From: Acidobacteriota bacterium
GTDB lineage: Bacteria > Acidobacteriota > Blastocatellia > RBC074
Assembly (NCBI GenBank): GCA_016196035.1
Contig: JACPYM010000033.1
Location: forward strand, 92,027-156,026
DNA: 64,000 bases
Direction: 5' to 3'
In this document: piece after piece, positions 59,795 to 64,000 of the stretch
How positions within the stretch are numbered: position 1 is the stretch's first letter
Layout of the letters: each line of letters opens with the position of its first letter
Notes under the pieces: generated by a model
Seen by the model: the letters and a program-made list of their open reading frames with translations, nothing else
What the model was told of the DNA's origin: nothing
The model's database searches: none
Translations under genes and position numbers: made by a program

Positions 59795-62700
59795 TCAGCG
59801 TCGTTTCGCCAGCGCGCCACAGCGGCTTTGCGCCGCGCCGCCGCTGGGCAACGCTGGCAAGGCCAGCGCTGCCGCCGCTATGGCCGCCCGGTTGATGGTG
59901 AAGTTGTCCGCCGCAATCAGCGTGTCTTTGTAATACGCCCGCGCCTGCCAATTGCCGGGCAGTCCGGCAGCGTTCGCGCCCGCAATGTCAATCCAGGCCC
60001 AGAAACAGCCAAAGCCGTTGAAGTTGAGCGTAATGTTGGTCGTGAAGTAGAGGGAACCGTTGGGTTGCAGAAAGTCTACGCGCACGACATCGCCGACGGT
60101 CGCGTTGGCCACGCGCGTCCATTGGTAGGCGCGCTGATCGGTTGTGAGGAAGACCGATTTGGGCGTCGGCGTCACACAGCCCTGCGCAATCGGCCCGGCG
60201 GTCGTCTGATGTTCAAGGACGCTCAGCGCGCCGCTGCTGCCACAAGGCGAGGCGGGCGGGTCAGCCGCAAGCAAATTGATGTCGGTGAGCGCGCCGTTCT
60301 GGCCGTTCAAGTCAAACACATGCCAAAACTCACCCGCGCCGCTCGGCGCAATATACGTGCGCAGCAAACCGCTGCTGCCAAAAATCTGCACCGTCGCCCG
60401 CGAACGTGCGATGCCGTCGGCGTATTCGCTTTCGTAATCGTCAATGAAAAAGCGATAGGTGCCCGCCGTCTGTCGGGCAATCTGCACCGTCTCGGTGGGT
60501 GGATGCCCTGAGAGTTCGATGTTGTCCACCTCCAACGCGGCGTAGGGCGCGGCGGTCAGGCTGCCGTAATCATTCCAATACACGTGGAAACAATTGTTGG
60601 AACCGTCGGGGCCGTACAGGTGCGCGTCCAGATCATCGGGAAAACCCGCCGTGTCTTTTGTCCAGTTGACGGTGATGCGCAACTGGCCGGTAGCCAAAGT
60701 CGGCGAGAGCGAAATGTTTTGCGTCAACGTCTGCCCGGCCACCACGGTGATGGCGAATTGCGTGGCGGCAAAGCCAGTCGCCGCCGCCGTCAACGTGCGC
60801 GGGCCTGGTGGCACATTGTTGAGCGTGTATGCGCCATTCGCCGCCGAGGTCGCGGTCAGTGTCGTATTCGCAATGCTGATGGCCGCGCCTGCCAATGGCT
60901 GGCCCGTCGCGGCATTGCGCACGATGCCGGTCACTGTGCCCGTCGTGGCCGTTGAGCCAACGGTGATCGCCACCGTTTTGGTATCGCTCAGCGGCGGTGT
61001 GCCGCTGTCGGTGACGGTGAAGCTGACGGTGTACGTGCCGGTTTGTGCGGCGCTGGGCGTCCAACTGAATTGACGTGTCGCCGCGTTGAACGATGCGCCC
61101 GCAGGCAGATTGCTGGCCGCATAGACCAGCGTTTGCCCGGTGTCCGCATCGGTGGCCGACACGGTGAAATTCAACGGCTGACTGGGCTGCACGGTTTGCG
61201 CGCCGGGCACGGTCAGCACGGGCGCGCGATTGGCGCTGCGAATGACGTTCACCAAAAACGCGCGCGCAAAGCCTGCGCCCAGGTTGTCAATCGCGGTGAG
61301 CGTGAAGCCGAACGTGCCGACATCATTCGCGCCCGGTGACAATCGAATGGTGCGGCCATTGGCTGGCAGCGTAGCCCACGGCGGCCCGTTCAACGTGACC
61401 TGCACGGTTTGGCCGCTGTCAGGGTCTTCGGCGACAAAGGCGATGTCGCTGCTCGTGCCGGCCACCACCGTCAAATCGGGTGGGATCAAAATATAAGGCG
61501 ATTGATTGCTGGTCGCGGCAGGCAAGGTCAGCGTGCCAACATCGGTGAAGCCGCCCGGATTGGCAGTGGTGCGATTGCTTTCGGTGCGGTCTACGCGAAA
61601 GTTGGGCCGCACATAACTGGCTTCGACGATCAGCACATCGCTGGCGGAGTTGACGGGCACGTTGCGAATCACAAAGCCGCCGTTGCCATCGGTGAAATCT
61701 TCCTGCCCACGCACGCGCACCAGCACGCGCCGCGCCGGTGTGCGGTCGCTATCGAGCACGCGCCCGATGACGGTGGTCGTGGGCCGGGCGAGCGCGGCGA
61801 AATAATACGTGGCTTCGGGCACCGTGCCGTTGGGCGCGAGAATCTGTTTGCCATCGCTGGAAACAGTGGCCGCTCCCGCATCAATGAAGCGGCCCAGCGT
61901 CGCGCTGTCGGCAGTTTGATCCAGGCGATACAGCCGTAGCGTCGCGCCTGCCGGAAAGCCGTCGGCGTTGGGGAAGGTGAGGCGTGCGCCGGGTGTGAAC
62001 CTGGTGCCAAAGGGCGTGATTTGAATGATGGTCGAACTGAAAACGCCGGTGGGCAAACTGACGGGCGTGCGGCTCAATTGCACCTGCGTCAGCGTCAGCA
62101 CGCCGCTCGTCGCGCCGTCAGGGAACTGAAAGCGCATACCCACAGGCAAGCCCAGTGTCACGTCGCCAGTTTGAATTTGCGGCGGCGTTTGCTGTGTGTC
62201 GTCAGGCGCAAACGCGGCTGGCGCATAGCTCGGCACGCTCAGCATGATTTCTTCCGACTCGTCCGCCTGCACGTTCTGGCCGCCGACTTGCGCCGAAGCG
62301 CCATAGGTTTGTTGCAAGGTGATGGGCCGCGCGATTTGATTGTCGCGGTTGGCGGTGAAGGGCAGTAGGAAACTGACCTTGCCGAAGGGCGGACTGACCG
62401 GCAATTTGCTGCCGTCCACTTCGACAATCGCGCCCAACGCCGAGCCTTGCGGTTCGGGAAACACAAACGAGCCGGACAGGCCCGTATTCACCAGCGCCTG
62501 GCGCACGCGCACGGTCACGTCTTTTAACGGCGCGCGCTCGGTATTTTCCACCAAGCCGCTCAGCGAGGTGCGAATGCGCAAGGGATCGGCGCTGCGGCCT
62601 TCGCCCTGCGGCGTGCGCACCGTGACGACGCTGGTTTCGACGCCCGTCGGCAAGGTCACGGTCAGTTGGGTGGGCGCTGCGTTGGTGACTTGGGCCTCGA

Positions 62701-63712
62701 CGCCGCCGATGCGCACGGTGTTATTGGCCGCCGTGCCCGCAAAGCCGTTGCCCTGAATCGTCAGCGTCTGGCCCGCCAAGGCCGTCGCCGCGCTGAAGCC
62801 GCTGATGACCGGCGGCGCGTTGCCCGCTGGCGACGCGATTTCAATCTCGACCAGATTTGAAGACTGACCGCCGCCCGATCCACCGTTTGACCCAATGGAC
62901 AGGCTGACACGCCCCAGGCCGATCAAGCTGCGCGGCAATTCGACATTCATTTGATCCAGCCCGGCCAGCCCACCCTGCGCGCCGGCGAAATCCGGTGTGA
63001 CCGCCACGCCGCCCAACAGCAGGCGCACCGATTCCTGACGATTGCCGTCGTTGTTCGGATCAGCCGCGCGCAACGTGCCCGTGAAAAACAACAGCAAGAA
63101 GACCCGCTCACCCGCCGGCGAAAGATCGAGCGGACGCGGACGCAGCAAGCCCGACGCCGCGTCGAATTGCGCGACCGTTTCAAAACTCTGTTCGCCATTG
63201 GCCTTGACGCGCAGCGCCACCGCCGCCGGTGCGCCCGTGCCGTTCGCATTGGCCGTGAAGATGGCAGGTGCGACGGCTTTGACGTCCAGCGTCCCCGTCG
63301 AAGTGCCCGCGCCGGATTGCACCGTGAGCGTGGCCACGCCCGCTGCCGTCGCTTCAGGAATCACGAAGTTGATTTGATTGAGCGAGACGAAAAACAGGCC
63401 CGCCGCGCGTTCAACGCCCGCGCTGTCTTTGACGCGCACACTCGTGCCCGCCAGCGTGGTTGGAAGCGGAACGCTGCTCGAAGCCTCGGTGCCGGTGGAC
63501 AAGGCCGCGCCAAAGGCCGAGACAATCGCACCGGGCGCCAGCGCCGTGGCTTCAAAACTGGCGGCGGAGATCGTGACCACCGCGTTTTGCTGCGCGTGAA
63601 ATTTGGCGGCGACGGAAGGATGGTTGGTTGTGTTTAGCAGCAGGAAAGGTGCGACAAGCACCAGAACGATGGCGTAGCGAACAGAATCGGTGAGCGCGTG
63701 GGGATGTCTCAT
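59795..63712 (-). CDS. Large exported TIGR03437 protein with IPT/TIG, cadherin-like and DUF2135-like domains
   Basis: 1,305 aa. ATG 63712 has a strong AGGAGG site 4 bases away and a signal peptide (YAIVLVLVAPFLLL). Here TIGR03437 is N-terminal (about 45-285: VTISAASFEATALAPGAIV, FFVSLNQINFVIPE, GGLAGLDQMNVELP). It is followed by an IPT/TIG domain (about 298-380), carboxypeptidase-regulatory-like sandwiches (GLVENTERAPLKDVTVRVRQ, TGIVRNAATGQPLAGAAI), a cadherin-like Ig domain (PLNFTVSATDADTGQTL), a DUF2135-like domain (LRITVNWTKDTAGFPDDLDAHLYG), and a final domain shared with the module B giant protein (AYQWTRV, PGNWQARAYYKD). Probable surface protein; function unknown. It lacks a neighbouring CPVC gene or regulator. 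Confidence 0.85.
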   Translation of the reverse strand: MRHPHALTDSVRYAIVLVLVAPFLLLNTTNHPSVAAKFHAQQNAVVTISAASFEATALAPGAIVSAFGAALSTGTEASSSVPLPTTLAGTSVRVKDSAGVERAAGLFFVSLNQINFVIPEATAAGVATLTVQSGAGTSTGTLDVKAVAPAIFTANANGTGAPAAVALRVKANGEQSFETVAQFDAASGLLRPRPLDLSPAGERVFLLLFFTGTLRAADPNNDGNRQESVRLLLGGVAVTPDFAGAQGGLAGLDQMNVELPRSLIGLGRVSLSIGSNGGSGGGQSSNLVEIEIASPAGNAPPVISGFSAATALAGQTLTIQGNGFAGTAANNTVRIGGVEAQVTNAAPTQLTVTLPTGVETSVVTVRTPQGEGRSADPLRIRTSLSGLVENTERAPLKDVTVRVRQALVNTGLSGSFVFPEPQGSALGAIVEVDGSKLPVSPPFGKVSFLLPFTANRDNQIARPITLQQTYGASAQVGGQNVQADESEEIMLSVPSYAPAAFAPDDTQQTPPQIQTGDVTLGLPVGMRFQFPDGATSGVLTLTQVQLSRTPVSLPTGVFSSTIIQITPFGTRFTPGARLTFPNADGFPAGATLRLYRLDQTADSATLGRFIDAGAATVSSDGKQILAPNGTVPEATYYFAALARPTTTVIGRVLDSDRTPARRVLVRVRGQEDFTDGNGGFVIRNVPVNSASDVLIVEASYVRPNFRVDRTESNRTTANPGGFTDVGTLTLPAATSNQSPYILIPPDLTVVAGTSSDIAFVAEDPDSGQTVQVTLNGPPWATLPANGRTIRLSPGANDVGTFGFTLTAIDNLGAGFARAFLVNVIRSANRAPVLTVPGAQTVQPSQPLNFTVSATDADTGQTLVYAASNLPAGASFNAATRQFSWTPSAAQTGTYTVSFTVTDSGTPPLSDTKTVAITVGSTATTGTVTGIVRNAATGQPLAGAAISIANTTLTATSAANGAYTLNNVPPGPRTLTAAATGFAATQFAITVVAGQTLTQNISLSPTLATGQLRITVNWTKDTAGFPDDLDAHLYGPDGSNNCFHVYWNDYGSLTAAPYAALEVDNIELSGHPPTETVQIARQTAGTYRFFIDDYESEYADGIARSRATVQIFGSSGLLRTYIAPSGAGEFWHVFDLNGQNGALTDINLLAADPPASPCGSSGALSVLEHQTTAGPIAQGCVTPTPKSVFLTTDQRAYQWTRVANATVGDVVRVDFLQPNGSLYFTTNITLNFNGFGCFWAWIDIAGANAAGLPGNWQARAYYKDTLIAADNFTINRAAIAAAALALPALPSGGAAQSRCGALAKRR

Positions 63713-63736
63713 GGGGCCTCCTTGTTGATAAAGCCT

Positions 63737-63765
63737 ATGGTATGGGGGCGGGCGCATCATACCAT
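63737..63765. promoter_or_regulatory. Possible operator palindrome upstream of the large TIGR03437 gene
   Basis: atggtatg (63737-63744) and cataccat (63758-63765) form an 8-bp inverted repeat 25 bases upstream of the start codon. It may be a regulator site; no paralogue of it is seen in modules A or B. Confidence 0.35.
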
Positions 63766-63792
63766 CCGCCTTGGCGGAGAAAGTAGCGCAAC

Positions 63793-64000
63793 CTGCCGAG
63801 GTTGCGCCGCTTTATCCACTTCAAGTGTGGCGCAACCTGTTGCCTATTGCTGTACTAAATGAAGCCGCGCAACCTCGGCAGCATTCGTTTCTACACAAGT
63901 CTGACGCTCTGTGTCTTTGCCCTGCAAGGGCAGCATTCAATAGCCGTGGGCAACGCCCACGGTAGGCCGTCAGCAGGTTCTACGGCCCTGAAGGGGCCGG
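63793..64000. repeat. Palindrome-rich repeat DNA at the right window edge
   Basis: The arms ctgccgaggttgcgc (63793-63807) and complement (63867-63881), the tandem gcgcaacct motif, and ccgtgggcaacgcccacgg (63944-63962) are visible. ggccctgaaggggcc follows at the edge. It resembles the family F type of nested hairpins but is cut by the window. No gene is supported. Confidence 0.75.

Overview
The window reads as a chromosomal segment of a GC-rich member of the Acidobacteriota, probably class Blastocatellia. The main reason is that four secreted proteins, plus one broken copy, carry the TIGR03437 ('Solibacter C-terminal') domain, which is typical of that phylum. This assignment is an inference from domain content; no rRNA or tRNA gene is visible to confirm it.

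Layout. 1-8.2 kb: the 5' part of a secreted M36 metallopeptidase (minus strand), a seven-repeat propeller protein, a small gene pair with a nucleotidyltransferase fold, a sialidase-like protein and a STAS protein. 8.6-28.9 kb: an amino-acid biosynthesis region, nearly all on the plus strand: serA, hisF, hisI, hisE, trpE, a double cyclophilin, trpG, trpD, trpC, trpF, trpB, trpA, chorismate mutase, DAHP synthase, tyrA and tyrS. It takes carbon from DAHP and chorismate to Trp and Tyr, makes Ser (a substrate of TrpB) and supplies part of the His pathway. Several genes overlap by 1-8 bases. Interspersed are a hydrolase, a VOC protein, a PQQ-type dehydrogenase, two Uma2 nuclease-like genes and many short palindromic elements.

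28.9-48.0 kb: two adjacent copies of one three-gene module. Each has a giant secreted TIGR03437 protein, a small CPVC-motif protein upstream of it on the same strand, and a divergent CadC-like membrane regulator (winged helix, one membrane segment, TolB-like domain, TPRs). Both divergent spacers hold the same direct-repeat motif just in front of the regulator. A broken third TIGR03437 gene lies beside them. An S9 peptidase follows.

50.4-59.2 kb: a diversity-generating retroelement (DGR) island. Two different TIR-NTPase proteins (1,080 and 924 aa) end in formylglycine-generating-enzyme-like (C-type lectin fold) domains whose last ~40 residues are variable repeats. A DGR reverse transcriptase, an Avd protein on the opposite strand and a 118-bp template repeat lie between them. 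All 14 and 18 differences between the template and the two variable repeats fall on template adenines, so mutagenic retrohoming of two TIR sensors is the best-supported unusual system here. 59.8-63.7 kb: another large TIGR03437 protein. The right end is palindromic repeat DNA.

The region is densely seeded with non-coding inverted-repeat elements of at least eight sequence families. Some lie inside genes: a heptad array in a signal peptide, a heptad array in a linker, and an in-frame palindrome in a TIR-NTPase. No transposase gene is visible.
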